A stretch of DNA of 64,000 nt from Polyangium spumosum (GTDB lineage Bacteria > Myxococcota_A > Polyangia > Polyangiales > Polyangiaceae), in the NCBI RefSeq assembly GCF_009649845.1, contig NZ_WJIE01000008.1, positions 186,001 through 250,000 on the forward strand, in the 5' to 3' direction. A program made the translations under genes and the position numbers. This document shows positions 31,131 through 40,960 of this stretch, piece by piece. The notes beneath the pieces are model-generated. The model saw only the letters and a program-made list of their open reading frames with translations. It did no database searches and was not told where the DNA came from. Numbering within the stretch: the first letter of the stretch is position 1; each line of letters begins with the position of its first letter.

Positions 31131-31688
31131 TCAGTCAAGGCTAAAGTTCGGGGAGGCGGCGCAGAGGTCCGTCATGTCGAACCGCTGCCCGCGCGGCAGG
31201 CCCGCCGCGTCGGCGTGGGCCGCGTCGAGGGCCACGAGCACGGTGGAGAGCGTCGCTTGATCGAGCACGCTCGTGGGCTCGAGCGCCTCGAGATCCCGCC
31301 CGACGAAGTTCTTCGGGCAGGCGTCGACGACCGGCAACGAGCGCCCCGCCTTTTGCTCCGCGAAACGGATGGGCAGGCCGTGCGTGCGGCAGATCGTGGG
31401 GCGCGCCTCGTACACGGCGCAGCGCCCGTCCTCGCCCAGCGCCGGACAAACCGTCCCCTCGGGATCGGCCGCCCGCGCCGCGACGCGCCGCCGCTCCTCG
31501 GCGGGCAGGCGATCGAGCGCCTCCTCGATCGCCGCCGCTTCGATCGTCGTCACCGAAAATCGACGCCGGCAGCAGTCGTCGCAGCCCGCGCGGCAGGTGA
31601 TCGCCTCGCCATATTTGCCCTGCGCGCGCGCGAAAAACGTATCCACCTTCAGGAAGAGCTCGTTCAACCGCTCGCGGGGCGTGGTCAT
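31131..31688 (-). CDS. YkgJ-like Cys-cluster protein (putative Zn/Fe chelating)
   Basis: 185 residues. A cysteine cluster CRAGCDDCC is at 32-40, and further cysteines occur in TVCPALGEDGRCAVYEARP and PTICRTHGLPIRF. This is the pattern of the YkgJ (CxxxCxxCC) family, which is thought to bind zinc or iron. The enzymatic role of this family is not settled. The start ATG at 31688 is followed directly by the family N-terminus. The gene stands alone between the ArsR promoter region and the divergent sedolisin gene. Confidence 0.88.
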   Translation of the reverse strand: MTTPRERLNELFLKVDTFFARAQGKYGEAITCRAGCDDCCRRRFSVTTIEAAAIEEALDRLPAEERRRVAARAADPEGTVCPALGEDGRCAVYEARPTICRTHGLPIRFAEQKAGRSLPVVDACPKNFVGRDLEALEPTSVLDQATLSTVLVALDAAHADAAGLPRGQRFDMTDLCAASPNFSLD

Positions 31689-31765
31689 CGCGGGCCTTCT
31701 AGCACGCCAAACGCCCGAACGACCCCCGTTTGCCTCACACGAGCCCGCTCGGGTATGTTCGCCCC

Positions 31766-33565
31766 ATGTCCATGACGCCGCCGCCCGGGCCCAACGAGCC
31801 GATCGACATCACCGTGATCCTGCACGATCGCTCGCGCGCCGAGCTCCAGGACTTCGTGATCGAGTCGTCCGATCCCGAGAGCCCCCGGTTCGGCCGCCAC
31901 CTCTCGCGCGACGCGCTCGCGGGCCTCGTGGCCCTGCACGACGTCCAGATCGACGCCGTACACACCTGGCTCCGGCGCGCCGGCCTCGAACCTCTGCCTT
32001 CCGGGCCCGTCGGCCGGCAGCTCATCGTCGTGCGCGCGCCCGAGGAGCCCATCCGCCGCGCCTTCGGCCGCCACCTCGCCGATTGGCTGCGCGAGCCCGC
32101 CGGGCACCGCTCGCCGCGCGTCGACACCGCCGTGCCCCGCGATCTCGCCGGCTACATCCAGGCCGTCCACGGCCTGCGCAACGCCCCCGAGGCCCGCAGC
32201 TCCATGGTCTCCCGCGCCCGGCAGGAGGAGGTCCCCGAAGGGCTCCGCGAGGGGTTTCCCTTTTCGGTCCGCAGCGAGCCCGGAAAACCGCCGCCGCACC
32301 TCGCCGGCGTATCACCCGCCGACATCCGTCGCATTTATTCGTTCCCGGACGACCTCACGGGCGAGGGCGAGACCATCGCGCTCCTCATGCTCGGCGGCTC
32401 GATCGACATCGGCGATCTGCACCTCTTCTGGCGCGCCCACGGCATCACGCCGCCCGCGGTGGAGATGATCGATCTCGGGCCCACGCGGGGCGGCAGGCTC
32501 GTCGATCCGCTCCACCGGCTGGAGGCCACGATGACCGTCGCCTGGGCCGGCGCGATGGCGCCCGGGGCCCGGATCGTCGTGTATTTCGTGGACCCGGAGG
32601 TCGTCGCCGACCCGTGGTCGATGTTCCTGCTCGCGGTCATCGGCGACGAGGACCGCGACGTCACGGTGGCCTCGACGAGCTGGATCACCCCGGAGCGGCG
32701 TTATTATCGGATCTTCGGCTCGAGCGTGGTCACGGGCCTGCTCGATCAAGCCGCGGCGCTCGGGATCACGGTGATCAGCGCGGCGGGGGATTGGGGCGCG
32801 CTCGACGGTATCCCGCGCCGCATGGTCGACGGGTATGCCGTGAGCGACGCGCCCTGGCCGCACGGCGTCTTTCCCGCCGTGGAGGAGCGCGTGCTCGGCG
32901 TCGGCGGGACGATGATCACGTGCATGGATCCGCTCACCGAGCTCGCCTGGAGCGGCCCGCCGCCCGTCGCCGTCGCCAGGATGGTGCAATTCACGCAGAT
33001 CGCGTCGAGCGGCGGTTTCTCCGAGGACGTGCCCATTCCCGCCTGGCAACGCGAGAGCCTCCGGAAATGGTATGCGCGCGGCGCGAACTTGCCGGCCGTC
33101 GTGCCGTATGGCCGGGGTTTCCCCGACGTGGCCCTGATGGCCTCGGGCCCCTCGGTGCAGCGGGGCGAGGTGCTCACGGCGCTCGGGTATCAGGCGGTGA
33201 TCGGGCGGAACTGGATCGATTACGCGGGGGGCACGAGCATGGCCGCGCCGATCTGGGCCTCCATCATCGCGCTCGCGAACGAGGCGCGGCGCAGGGCGGG
33301 CAAGGGCCGGGTCGGCTTCGTGAACCCGGCGCTGTATTCGCTGCGCAAGGCCGAGCCGCCGGCGTTCCGCGACATCACGATCGGACAAACCGACGTCTGC
33401 GTCCGCGTGGTGAACAGCGTGGGCAAGGCCGTCGTGCAGCGCGTCGACGGCTACAGCGCGTGCTCCGATTGGGATCCGGTGACGGGCCTCGGCGTGCCGC
33501 ACGTGACGAACCTGATCGGGCACCTCGTCCGGCTGGGCCAGCCGAGCGAAGCGGCGGAGACCTGA
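31766..33565 (+). CDS. Sedolisin-like (S53) peptidase, possibly inactive
   Basis: 599 residues with no signal peptide. The first part, about 12-140, is a pro-kumamolisin-type prodomain (DPESPRFGRHLSRDAL). The catalytic part has Ser491 in GGTSMAAPIWASI, the oxyanion Asp342 in SAAGDWGALDG and Glu253 in RLEATMTVAWAGAMAPGA. Active sedolisins have Asp four residues after this Glu; here it is Thr257. The SGGFSE segment and the C-terminal DPVTGLG calcium-site region are kept. It may be a weak or inactive peptidase. The ATG at 31766 fits the prodomain start; a TTG 12 codons earlier is less likely. Confidence 0.88.
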   Translation: MSMTPPPGPNEPIDITVILHDRSRAELQDFVIESSDPESPRFGRHLSRDALAGLVALHDVQIDAVHTWLRRAGLEPLPSGPVGRQLIVVRAPEEPIRRAFGRHLADWLREPAGHRSPRVDTAVPRDLAGYIQAVHGLRNAPEARSSMVSRARQEEVPEGLREGFPFSVRSEPGKPPPHLAGVSPADIRRIYSFPDDLTGEGETIALLMLGGSIDIGDLHLFWRAHGITPPAVEMIDLGPTRGGRLVDPLHRLEATMTVAWAGAMAPGARIVVYFVDPEVVADPWSMFLLAVIGDEDRDVTVASTSWITPERRYYRIFGSSVVTGLLDQAAALGITVISAAGDWGALDGIPRRMVDGYAVSDAPWPHGVFPAVEERVLGVGGTMITCMDPLTELAWSGPPPVAVARMVQFTQIASSGGFSEDVPIPAWQRESLRKWYARGANLPAVVPYGRGFPDVALMASGPSVQRGEVLTALGYQAVIGRNWIDYAGGTSMAAPIWASIIALANEARRRAGKGRVGFVNPALYSLRKAEPPAFRDITIGQTDVCVRVVNSVGKAVVQRVDGYSACSDWDPVTGLGVPHVTNLIGHLVRLGQPSEAAET

Positions 33566-33621
33566 CGCGTCGATCCCCGCCCGGGCTACCTGTCCCGGCT
33601 GGCACGTGTCATGATCCCCGC

Positions 33622-33813
33622 ATGAGCAAGTCCCGGCAGGATGTCCTCGATGAGTCGAAGAAAAAAGCCGTCAAGGCCGGCGTCGTGACGGCCGGAACGG
33701 TGGTGCTGGCCGCGGCGGGCCTGCCCGTCCTCGCGACGGTCGCCGCGGTCCCGGCGGCCGTGCTCGGCTGGAAGTGGTGGAAGCACCGCGCCGAGAACGG
33801 AATCCGCTTCTGA
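33622..33813 (+). CDS. Small membrane protein
   Basis: 63 residues. A basic N-terminus (MSKSRQDVLDESKKKAVKAG) is followed by one hydrophobic span of about 30 residues ending at GWKWWKHRAENGIRF. It reads as a small inner-membrane protein with both ends charged. There is no recognisable domain. It lies 56 bp after the sedolisin gene on the same strand, and a hairpin follows its stop. Confidence 0.65.
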   Translation: MSKSRQDVLDESKKKAVKAGVVTAGTVVLAAAGLPVLATVAAVPAAVLGWKWWKHRAENGIRF

Positions 33814-33820
33814 AATCGGT

Positions 33821-33840
33821 CGGGCGCCTCTTCGCGCCCG
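33821..33840 (+). terminator. Putative hairpin terminator
   Basis: CGGGCGC (33821-33827) pairs with GCGCCCG (33834-33840) around CTCTTC. It lies 8 bp after the small membrane protein gene and before the histidine kinase start. There is no U-tract. Confidence 0.4.
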
Positions 33841-33855
33841 GTCCATGGGGGAGCT

Positions 33856-36486
33856 GTGCCGCGCTCGATCGAACACCTGTCTTCCCTGGGATCCGCGCTG
33901 GCGCCCATCGCGGATGGGGTGCTGGTGGTCGACGCCGAGGGGCGCCTCGTGTTCGCGAGCGAGTCCATGCGAGCGATCGCGCGGTGCCCTCTCCCGCCAG
34001 GCCTGGATGTTCGGCAAGCGGTGACGACGGCGGTCGTGCGCCACCGGGACGGTCGGACCATGCCCTGGGGCGAGATGCCCCTCGCGCGGGCCCTCGGCGG
34101 CGCGACCGTCGTTGACGAGGTCCTCTGGTTCGATGCGCTGGGAGCCCCCGATCGTATGGTCGCGGTGACGGCGAGCCCCGTCCTCGACGACGCGGGCGTG
34201 GTCTCCGGCGCGTACGTCCTCCTGCGCGACATCAGCAGCCAGCTACGCGCCGAGGAGGCGCTGCGGCGAAGCGAAGCCCGGTTCCGCCACCTCGTGGAGA
34301 CGATGCCGGACGTCATCTTCTGTCAGGACCTCGACCTCCGTTATACCGAAATTCGCCTCCCGTACCCCGCGCTCAGCCCGGAGGCGGTGGTCGGTCGGAC
34401 CGATATCGATATTTTTCCGCCGGAGTCCGCCGCGGAGCTCACGGCCATCAAGAAGGCCGTCCTCGCGACGGGGAAGGGCGTGCGCACCGAGACGTGGCTG
34501 CCGATCGGCGAAGAGCGCCGGTGCTTCGACGCCTTCTACGAGCCGCAGCGCGACGCGAGCGGGCGGCTCGTCGGGGTCGCGGCCTTCGCGCGGGACATCA
34601 CGGAGCGCAAGAAGGTCGAGGAGGCGCTCGCGCAGAAGACGCGGGAGCTCGAGGCGGTCCTCTCGGCGCTGCCCGATCTCTATTTCCGGCTGGACGCCGA
34701 GGGCACGTACCTCGATTGCAGGGCCGGGCGCATGGCCGACCTCTATCGCCCCGCGGAGGAGATGCTCGGCAAACGAATCCGCGACGTGTTGCCGCCGGAG
34801 CTCGCCCACCGCATCGAATCGGCCCTCGCGGAGGTGCTCACCACCCAGCGCCTCGTCACGCTGGAGTACGACCTCGTATGGGCCGAGCGCACGCAGACCT
34901 TCGAGGCGCGCCTATTGCCGCTCGTCGAGGACCAGGTCGTCGCGGTCGTCCGCAACATCACGCCCGAACGGCGGGCCGCGGCGGAGCGCGAGCGGCTCCT
35001 CGCGCGAATCCAGACCGAACGCGGGCTGCTCGAGGCCGTGCTGCGCCAGATGCCCTCCGGCGTGAACATCGTCGACGCGCAGGGGACGTTCCTCTTCATG
35101 AACAACCAGAGCAGGGGCATCTTCGGGCCGCAGCCGGCGAGGGCGACCATCGCCGATTTCGCGAAGATCGTCCTGTTTCGCGAGGGCGAACGGTGCGCCG
35201 TCGACGATTTCCCGCTCTCGCGCGCGCTCCGCGGCGAGACCGTGCGGGACGAAGAGTACGTGTACGAGCGCCAGGACGGCGTCGTCATCGAGATCAGCAT
35301 CAGCGCGGCGCCGGTCGTGGATCGCGAGGGGCGCATCGTCGCCGCCGTGACCGTATTCTCCGACATCACCGAGCGAAAACGAATGGAGCACGCGCTCGCC
35401 TCCGCGCGCGCCGAGGCGGAGCACAAGGCGGCCGAGCTCCACGCGCTCCTCCGGAGCATGGCCGAGGCGGTGACGGTCATCGACGGCCAGGGCAACGTGG
35501 TCCTGCAAAACCAGGCGAGCCGCGTGCTCGAAGGTGATTCGATCTCCCACGTCCGCGAGGTCAATGGACGGACGCGCTTGTTCTCGACGAGCGGCGCCCG
35601 CGTGCCCTGGGAGGAATATCCTTCCCAGCGGCTCTTGCGCGGCGAATCCATCACGGAGGCCGAATACGTGGTCGAGTCCCCCGATGGAACACGCCGCAAC
35701 GTGCTCGTGAGCGCGAGCGCCGTCCAGGACGGGGTCGTCCCGATATCGCTCGGCGTGATCGTCTCGCGGGACATCACCGAGATCCGGCGGCTCGAGGCGG
35801 CGAGGGAGGACGTCCTGCACGCCATTTCGCACGACCTGCGCCAGCCCATCACCGTCATGATGTCCGCCGCGCAGATGCTCCGGCGCGCGCTCGCGCGGGC
35901 CCAGATGGAGCGCGAGGTGTTCATCGTCGACCGCGTCGTCACCGGCGCCCGGCGGATGGCCTCGATGATCGACGACCTCGTCGACTCGGCGCGGCTCGAC
36001 TCTGGCCAGCTCCCGCTCCACGTCGAGCGTTGTGAGCTCCTGCCCGTGGTCATGGACATCGTCTCTCGCGCGTGGACGGCGCAGGACCAGGCGCGCCTGC
36101 GGATCGAGCACCCGCCCGAGGGCCTGCCCCCGGTGACGCTCGATCCGGCGCGCTTCGAGCGGATCTTCGTGAACCTCGTCGGCAATGCGCTCAAATACTC
36201 CCCGCCCGACGAGCTCGTGACGATCGGTATCGAAAAATGCGACGCGGAGATCGTGATCGTGGTGCGAGATCGCGGCTGCGGCGTGCCGGCCGAGGAGATC
36301 CCCCACCTCTTCGAGCGGTATTACCGCGCGAGGACGGGCAAGAAGATCGAGGGGATCGGGCTCGGTTTGTTCATCGCCCGCCAGCTCGTCGAGGCGCACG
36401 GCGGGCGAATCTGGGCGGAGAGCGAGGTCGGCAAGGGCAGCACGTTCGTCTTCACGCTGCCGCTCTCGCGCGACCCTCGAGGCTGA
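33856..36486 (+). CDS. Multi-PAS sensor histidine kinase
   Basis: 876 residues with no membrane segment, so cytoplasmic sensing is likely. Five PAS-like domains can be laid out at about 10-130, 140-255, 265-375, 385-515 and 525-640, several closing with DITERK-type motifs. The phosphoacceptor His659 is in [10 protein letters not shown], and the ATPase part has [17 protein letters not shown] and [18 protein letters not shown]. No receiver domain is attached. The GTG at 33856 is the best start seen, but its ribosome site is close. A shorter start is possible. The partner regulator is not adjacent. Confidence 0.92.
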   Translation: MPRSIEHLSSLGSALAPIADGVLVVDAEGRLVFASESMRAIARCPLPPGLDVRQAVTTAVVRHRDGRTMPWGEMPLARALGGATVVDEVLWFDALGAPDRMVAVTASPVLDDAGVVSGAYVLLRDISSQLRAEEALRRSEARFRHLVETMPDVIFCQDLDLRYTEIRLPYPALSPEAVVGRTDIDIFPPESAAELTAIKKAVLATGKGVRTETWLPIGEERRCFDAFYEPQRDASGRLVGVAAFARDITERKKVEEALAQKTRELEAVLSALPDLYFRLDAEGTYLDCRAGRMADLYRPAEEMLGKRIRDVLPPELAHRIESALAEVLTTQRLVTLEYDLVWAERTQTFEARLLPLVEDQVVAVVRNITPERRAAAERERLLARIQTERGLLEAVLRQMPSGVNIVDAQGTFLFMNNQSRGIFGPQPARATIADFAKIVLFREGERCAVDDFPLSRALRGETVRDEEYVYERQDGVVIEISISAAPVVDREGRIVAAVTVFSDITERKRMEHALASARAEAEHKAAELHALLRSMAEAVTVIDGQGNVVLQNQASRVLEGDSISHVREVNGRTRLFSTSGARVPWEEYPSQRLLRGESITEAEYVVESPDGTRRNVLVSASAVQDGVVPISLGVIVSRDITEIRRLEAAREDVLHAISHDLRQPITVMMSAAQMLRRALARAQMEREVFIVDRVVTGARRMASMIDDLVDSARLDSGQLPLHVERCELLPVVMDIVSRAWTAQDQARLRIEHPPEGLPPVTLDPARFERIFVNLVGNALKYSPPDELVTIGIEKCDAEIVIVVRDRGCGVPAEEIPHLFERYYRARTGKKIEGIGLGLFIARQLVEAHGGRIWAESEVGKGSTFVFTLPLSRDPRG

Positions 36487-36498
36487 CCGGGCTTCGGT

Positions 36499-36877
36499 TC
36501 ACTTCGCCGCCGTCTTCTCCGCCTGCTTCCGCCAGACCTCCTCCAGCCCCACGTCCAGAAAAACATCGTAATCGAGCCCCGGGTACGCATTCATCATGCG
36601 CTCCTTGACCCGATCGATCGCCCCTGCGGGCGGCGGCATCGTGGGTTTTTCCTTCGCCACCTCCTCGATCAGCCGGCGCAGATACCCGGCGCGTCCGGAT
36701 CTCGTGCACCTCCGGGATCTTCGCGAGCACCTCGGCCGACGTGACCACCCGGATGCCCCGCGCCTGGGCCGGCTCGACGTGGCCTCGTTCGGCGCCTGGG
36801 CCCCCCCCGCAGGCGGGCAGGGCCGCGCTCAGGAGCAGCAGGCAAAACAAGCGCGAGATGGTGCGGTAGAGGCGCAT
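36499..36877 (-). pseudogene. Frameshifted small lipoprotein gene
   Basis: The frame from 36877 gives a signal sequence with lipobox-like LPAC and a mature start ending VHEIRTRR. It then runs out into an unnatural Gly/Arg-rich tail. The next frame continues sensibly (YLRRLIEEVAKEK, then AYPGLDYDVFLDVGLEEVW) and stops at 36499. Removing one base from the CCC run at about 36685-36687 restores a single 125-residue protein. This is either a recent mutation or a sequencing error. The restored product would be a lipid-anchored protein of unknown role, divergent from the PAS-STAS gene. Confidence 0.72.
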
Positions 36878-37028
36878 GGCCCGGAGGGTAATCGATTTGG
36901 GGGGCCGACGTGCAAGACGGAAGCGGGATCTGCAATCGTATTTCGTGAAGGTAACGTTTACGTTTCCGTTGACCTCGGGCCGGCTCCGGCATTTCATGGC
37001 CACCGGGGCGAACGGGGGGAGGTGGCTC

Positions 37029-37985
37029 ATGGATGGGGCCGAGATCGCTGCGCGATCGGACGTTTCACGGCTCGAATCACGCGTCGCGGAGCTCGAGCGC
37101 GCGCTCGCGGCGTCGAGGGAGAGCGAGCGGCGCTGGCGCTTCATGGTGGATGGAAGCGACGACGGCGGCTGGGACTGGGATCTGCGGACGAACGAGGCCT
37201 TCATGAGCCCGAGCTGGTTCGAGATGCTCGGCCTCGCGCCCGGGGAGATGCCCTCGAGCGCCGAGACATGGACCTCGCTCATGCACCCGGACGACGCCGC
37301 CGAGGTGTGGAAGACGCTGCAGAGCTTCCTCGAAGGCCGCATCCCGACCTACCACCTCGAGTATCGCATGCGCCACAAGACGAACGGGTGGGTGTGGGTG
37401 ATGAGCCGCGCGAAGGTGTTCGAGCGCGACGAGAGCGGCCGGCCCATCCGCATGACGGGCACGCTCCGCGACATCACCGAGCGCAAGCAAATGGAGGAGG
37501 AGCGCGCGAGCTTCGCGCAGAGCCTCATCGAGGCCCAGAAGCAGGCCTTGCTCGAGCTCGGGACGCCGCTCATCCCCATCGCGGAGCACGTGGTGCTCGT
37601 GCCGCTCATCGGCGTCGTCGACCCCGCGCGCGCCGAGCACCTCTTGCAGACGTTGCTCGCCGGCGTGGGAAACCACAACGCCCACACGGTGATCCTCGAC
37701 ATGACCGGCGTCCGCATCGTCGACGCCGTCGTGGCCGACGCGCTCGCCCGCGCCGCCCGCGCGGTCGCGCTGCTCGGCGCGAAGGTGGTCATCACCGGCA
37801 TGCGGCCCGAGGTCGCGCGGACGCTCGTGGAGATCGGCGCAGACCTCGGCTCGATCGTGCTGCTCGGCAACCTGTGGAGCGGCGTCGAGTACGCGCTCCG
37901 CCCGAGCGCCAGACGAGAGCGGCCGCCGGCCCCGCGGGTGAGCGCCGCGTCCGGTTTTCACCGGCGGGCGAAGGTCATGCCTTGA
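37029..37985 (+). CDS. PAS-STAS protein (RsbR-like, stressosome type)
   Basis: 318 residues. A coiled-coil-like start (about 10-35) precedes a PAS domain (about 38-160, with the WVWVMSRAKVFERDESGRPI end). A STAS domain follows at about 185-300, with HTVILDMTGVRIVDAV, LLGAKVVITGMRPEVARTLV and the DLGSIVLLGNL end. This layout matches RsbR-type stressosome proteins. The residue that is Ser or Thr in the VD[ST] phosphorylation site is Ala233 here. The ATG at 37029 has GGGGGAGG about 8 nt upstream and is preferred over 36996. The gene ends 11 bp inside the convergent regulator gene. Confidence 0.85.
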   Translation: MDGAEIAARSDVSRLESRVAELERALAASRESERRWRFMVDGSDDGGWDWDLRTNEAFMSPSWFEMLGLAPGEMPSSAETWTSLMHPDDAAEVWKTLQSFLEGRIPTYHLEYRMRHKTNGWVWVMSRAKVFERDESGRPIRMTGTLRDITERKQMEEERASFAQSLIEAQKQALLELGTPLIPIAEHVVLVPLIGVVDPARAEHLLQTLLAGVGNHNAHTVILDMTGVRIVDAVVADALARAARAVALLGAKVVITGMRPEVARTLVEIGADLGSIVLLGNLWSGVEYALRPSARRERPPAPRVSAASGFHRRAKVMP

Positions 37986-39447
37986 AGTCGGCGCCGGAGA
38001 GGCCGTGCTTGCGCAAGAGGTCGTGGAAATCCGTGCGGTTGCGTCCGGCGAGTTTCGCCGCGGCGCTGACGTTGCCGCCCGCGCGCCGGAGCGCCTCCAC
38101 GAGGTAGGCGCGCTCGAACGAGTCCCGCGCGGCGCGCAGCGGCGGCAGCGGGGCGCTCGGCTCGGCGAGGCTCGGGAGCACGATCGGCGGCTCCACCTCG
38201 GAGAGCTCCGCCGCCTCTTCGCCCGGCGTCGACGCGGCCTGCGCGCGCGCGGGTGTCGCCAGCGTCGCCAGGATGTGCTGCGGGCGAATACGCTCGTCCT
38301 GGCAGAGCAGGATCGCGCCCTCCATGACGTTCGCGAGCTCGCGGACGTTGCCCGGCCAGGCGTGGGCGAGCAGCACGCGCAGCGCCTCGGGGGAGATGTG
38401 CGGCTCGGGCAGGTTGTACCGCGCGGCCGAGCGGCGCAGGAAGAGCTCGGCGAGCAGCGGGATGTCGTCCTTCCGCTCGCGGAGCGGCGGCATGACGATC
38501 GGCACCACGTGCAGCCGGTAGAAGAGGTCCTCCCGGAAGCGGCCGGCCGAGACCTCGGCGCGGAGATCACGGTTCGTCGCGGCCACGATCCGCACGTCGG
38601 CGTCCTCCTCGGCCGGCGATCCGACCTTCGAGAAGCGCTTCTCTTGCAGCACGCGCAGGAGCTTGACCTGCACGGGGGGCGGGGCCTCGCCGATCTCGTC
38701 GAGCAGGAGCGTGCCTCCACGCGCCGCCGCGAAGAGGCCGTCCTTGTCGCGGCTCGCGCCCGTGAAGGCGCCGCGGACGTGACCGAAGAGCTCGCTCTCG
38801 AGGAGCTCCGCCGGCAGCGCCCCGCAGTTGACCGCGATGAACGGCCGCGCCTTCCGCGCCGAGAGCGCGTGGATCGATCGCGCCGCGAGCTCCTTGCCCG
38901 TGCCCGACTCGCCGAGCAGGAGCACCGTCGCGTCCGCGGGCGCCACGCGCGTGATCCGCTCGCGCACGGCTGCGATGCTGTCGCTCGTCCCGAGCAGCCG
39001 GATGTCGCCGCTCGTATCACCCACGATGCGCCGCAGGCCCGCGACCTCGCGCTTGAGCCTCCCGCTCTCGATGGCGTGCGCGAGCTTCTGGAGGAGCTCG
39101 TAGTCCTGGAAAGGTTTGGTCAAAAAGCCGTAGGCGCCGCGCTGGATCGCGAGCACCGCGGTCTCGATCGTCCCGTGCGCCGTCAGGATGATGACCGGCA
39201 GATCGGGCGTGCGCTTCTGCAGCTCGGCGAGCACCTCGATGCCGTCGGCGTCTTCGAGCCGCAGGTCGAGGATGATCGCGTCGACGCTCCCTTGCTCGAT
39301 CGCCTCGAGCCCTCCACGCGCGGAGAACTCCGTGCTGACGCGGTAGCCGTGGTGCTCCAGGCGGTACGAGAGCAGCTCGCAGAGGTGGGGCTCGTCGTCG
39401 ATGACGAGGATGTGCGGGCGCGGGGCGTCGAGCTCGTCCTTCCTCAT
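37975..39447 (-). CDS. NtrC-type sigma-54 response regulator
   Basis: 490 residues. A receiver domain (about 12-125) has the acidic pair DDE, the phosphoacceptor Asp61 in AIILDLRLED and the KPF Lys. The AAA+ domain has Walker A GESGTGKE, the GAFTGA loop and GTLLLDEIGEA. A Fis-type HTH ends the protein (GNVSAAAKLAGRNR). It should be phosphorylated by the HAMP histidine kinase encoded just upstream, 19 bp away. The ATG at 39447 is chosen over a TTG five codons earlier. Confidence 0.95.
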   Translation of the reverse strand: MRKDELDAPRPHILVIDDEPHLCELLSYRLEHHGYRVSTEFSARGGLEAIEQGSVDAIILDLRLEDADGIEVLAELQKRTPDLPVIILTAHGTIETAVLAIQRGAYGFLTKPFQDYELLQKLAHAIESGRLKREVAGLRRIVGDTSGDIRLLGTSDSIAAVRERITRVAPADATVLLLGESGTGKELAARSIHALSARKARPFIAVNCGALPAELLESELFGHVRGAFTGASRDKDGLFAAARGGTLLLDEIGEAPPPVQVKLLRVLQEKRFSKVGSPAEEDADVRIVAATNRDLRAEVSAGRFREDLFYRLHVVPIVMPPLRERKDDIPLLAELFLRRSAARYNLPEPHISPEALRVLLAHAWPGNVRELANVMEGAILLCQDERIRPQHILATLATPARAQAASTPGEEAAELSEVEPPIVLPSLAEPSAPLPPLRAARDSFERAYLVEALRRAGGNVSAAAKLAGRNRTDFHDLLRKHGLSGADFKA

Positions 39448-39466
39448 GGGCTGCCTGGACAATTTA

Positions 39467-40960
39467 TCACACGCGCGCGGGGAGGGCCTGCGTCGTGGGC
39501 GCCTCGGCGTCGATGGGCAACCAAATGCGGAAAACCGCGCCTCCTGTGGGGGCGTCCGAGGCTTCGATGTCGCCGCCGTGCGCCCGGGCGATCTCCCGGG
39601 CGAGGGCCAGGCCGAGGCCGATGCCCACGCGCTTCGGGGAGGTCTCCACGCTGTGGGTCACGAATGCGTCGAAGAGGACCGCGCGGATCTCGGGCGGGAT
39701 GCCCGGCCCCTCGTCGGCGACGCTGATGCGCGCCCAGGCTCCGGCCGTCCCGCCGGGGCCTTCGGGCACGCTGTCCCGGCGGACCATCACGCGCTGGCCG
39801 TTCTTGGAGACGGAGACGGCGTTGCGCAGGACGTTCGCGATGGCGCGCTCGACGAGCACCGGGTCGAGGCAAGCCTTGGCGATCTCGCCGGGCGTCTCGA
39901 CCTCGACGCGTACGCCTCGCTCGTGGGCGTCGAGGTCCTCGTCGCGGACCGCGCTCCAGAGGACCTCGTCCACGGAGGCGCCGGGCTTGCGCTGGATGGG
40001 CACGCCGGCGCGCAGCCGCGACAGATCGAGAAGCGTGGTCACGGTGCGGATCTCGCGCTCGCAGGCCACCTGCGCGATCTGCACGATGCGCCCTTGCCGC
40101 TCGTTCAGCTTGCCGCCTGCGCCGTCGGACAGGAGCGCGAGCGCCTCGCGGATCTTCGTGAGCGGCGTGCGCATCTCGTGCGAGACCGAGGCGAGGAAGC
40201 CTTGCTTGAGCGACTCGAGCTCCGCCAGGCGGCGGCGCATGGCCTCCATCTCCTGGCCGAGCTCGACCACCTCGCGTGGCCCCTTCGCCGCGATGGTGAC
40301 GGTGAAGTCGCCCCGGCCCACGCTGCGGACGCTCGAGGACAACGAGGCGAGGGGCTGCGTCACCGTGCGGGCGATCCGCTGCGCGAGCAGCACCGACACG
40401 ATACACGCCACGAGCGCGAGCACGATGCCGCCTTGCAGCGCCGAGGCCGCGGCGCGGCCGGACTCCTCGTCCTTGCGGAGGAGCGCGGAGTGCAGCTCGA
40501 ACATGCGGGAGATCCAGGCGTCCGTGAGCTTCTCGTCGAGCCGCTCGCGCTCGAGCCGCGTGGAGTTGGTGGTGAGGTCGGCGCAGGTGTCGACCGCGGA
40601 GACGCGGGCGGCGAGCTGCTGGTAGCCGCGGACCGCCTCCAGCATCGAGTCGCGCACGGGTTTGTCGGCGCTCGCGAGCACGGTGTTCAGGTCCCGCAGG
40701 CGCTCCTGGATGGTGGCCGCGACCTCCGCGGAGACGTGCTCTTTCTCGCATCTCATGGCGCCGCGGCGGATGGCGACCTCGACGGACCACGCGGCGCGGT
40801 GGACGGCCTCCTCGGTGTTCAGCGAGCCCAGCTCGGCGTCGCGCACCTCCTTCAGCGACGAGCTGATCCGCGCGAGGGATGCGAGCATGACGAGCAGCGC
40901 GCAGAGCATGACGCCGACGGGGAGCGCGTGCGAGAGGACGAGCCGCGAGACGAGCCGCAT
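39467..40960 (-). CDS. Membrane sensor histidine kinase with HAMP domain
   Basis: 497 residues. Two hydrophobic spans at about 10-32 and 175-197 bracket a periplasmic, mostly helical sensor part with two cysteines (MRCEKE and DTCADL). A HAMP domain follows, then the H-box SHEMRTPL with His261, and an ATPase part with NVLRNAV, DEGPGIPP and GIGLGLALAREIARAHGG. It is the first gene of a two-gene operon with the NtrC-type regulator. The signal is unknown. Confidence 0.95.
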   Translation of the reverse strand: MRLVSRLVLSHALPVGVMLCALLVMLASLARISSSLKEVRDAELGSLNTEEAVHRAAWSVEVAIRRGAMRCEKEHVSAEVAATIQERLRDLNTVLASADKPVRDSMLEAVRGYQQLAARVSAVDTCADLTTNSTRLERERLDEKLTDAWISRMFELHSALLRKDEESGRAAASALQGGIVLALVACIVSVLLAQRIARTVTQPLASLSSSVRSVGRGDFTVTIAAKGPREVVELGQEMEAMRRRLAELESLKQGFLASVSHEMRTPLTKIREALALLSDGAGGKLNERQGRIVQIAQVACEREIRTVTTLLDLSRLRAGVPIQRKPGASVDEVLWSAVRDEDLDAHERGVRVEVETPGEIAKACLDPVLVERAIANVLRNAVSVSKNGQRVMVRRDSVPEGPGGTAGAWARISVADEGPGIPPEIRAVLFDAFVTHSVETSPKRVGIGLGLALAREIARAHGGDIEASDAPTGGAVFRIWLPIDAEAPTTQALPARV

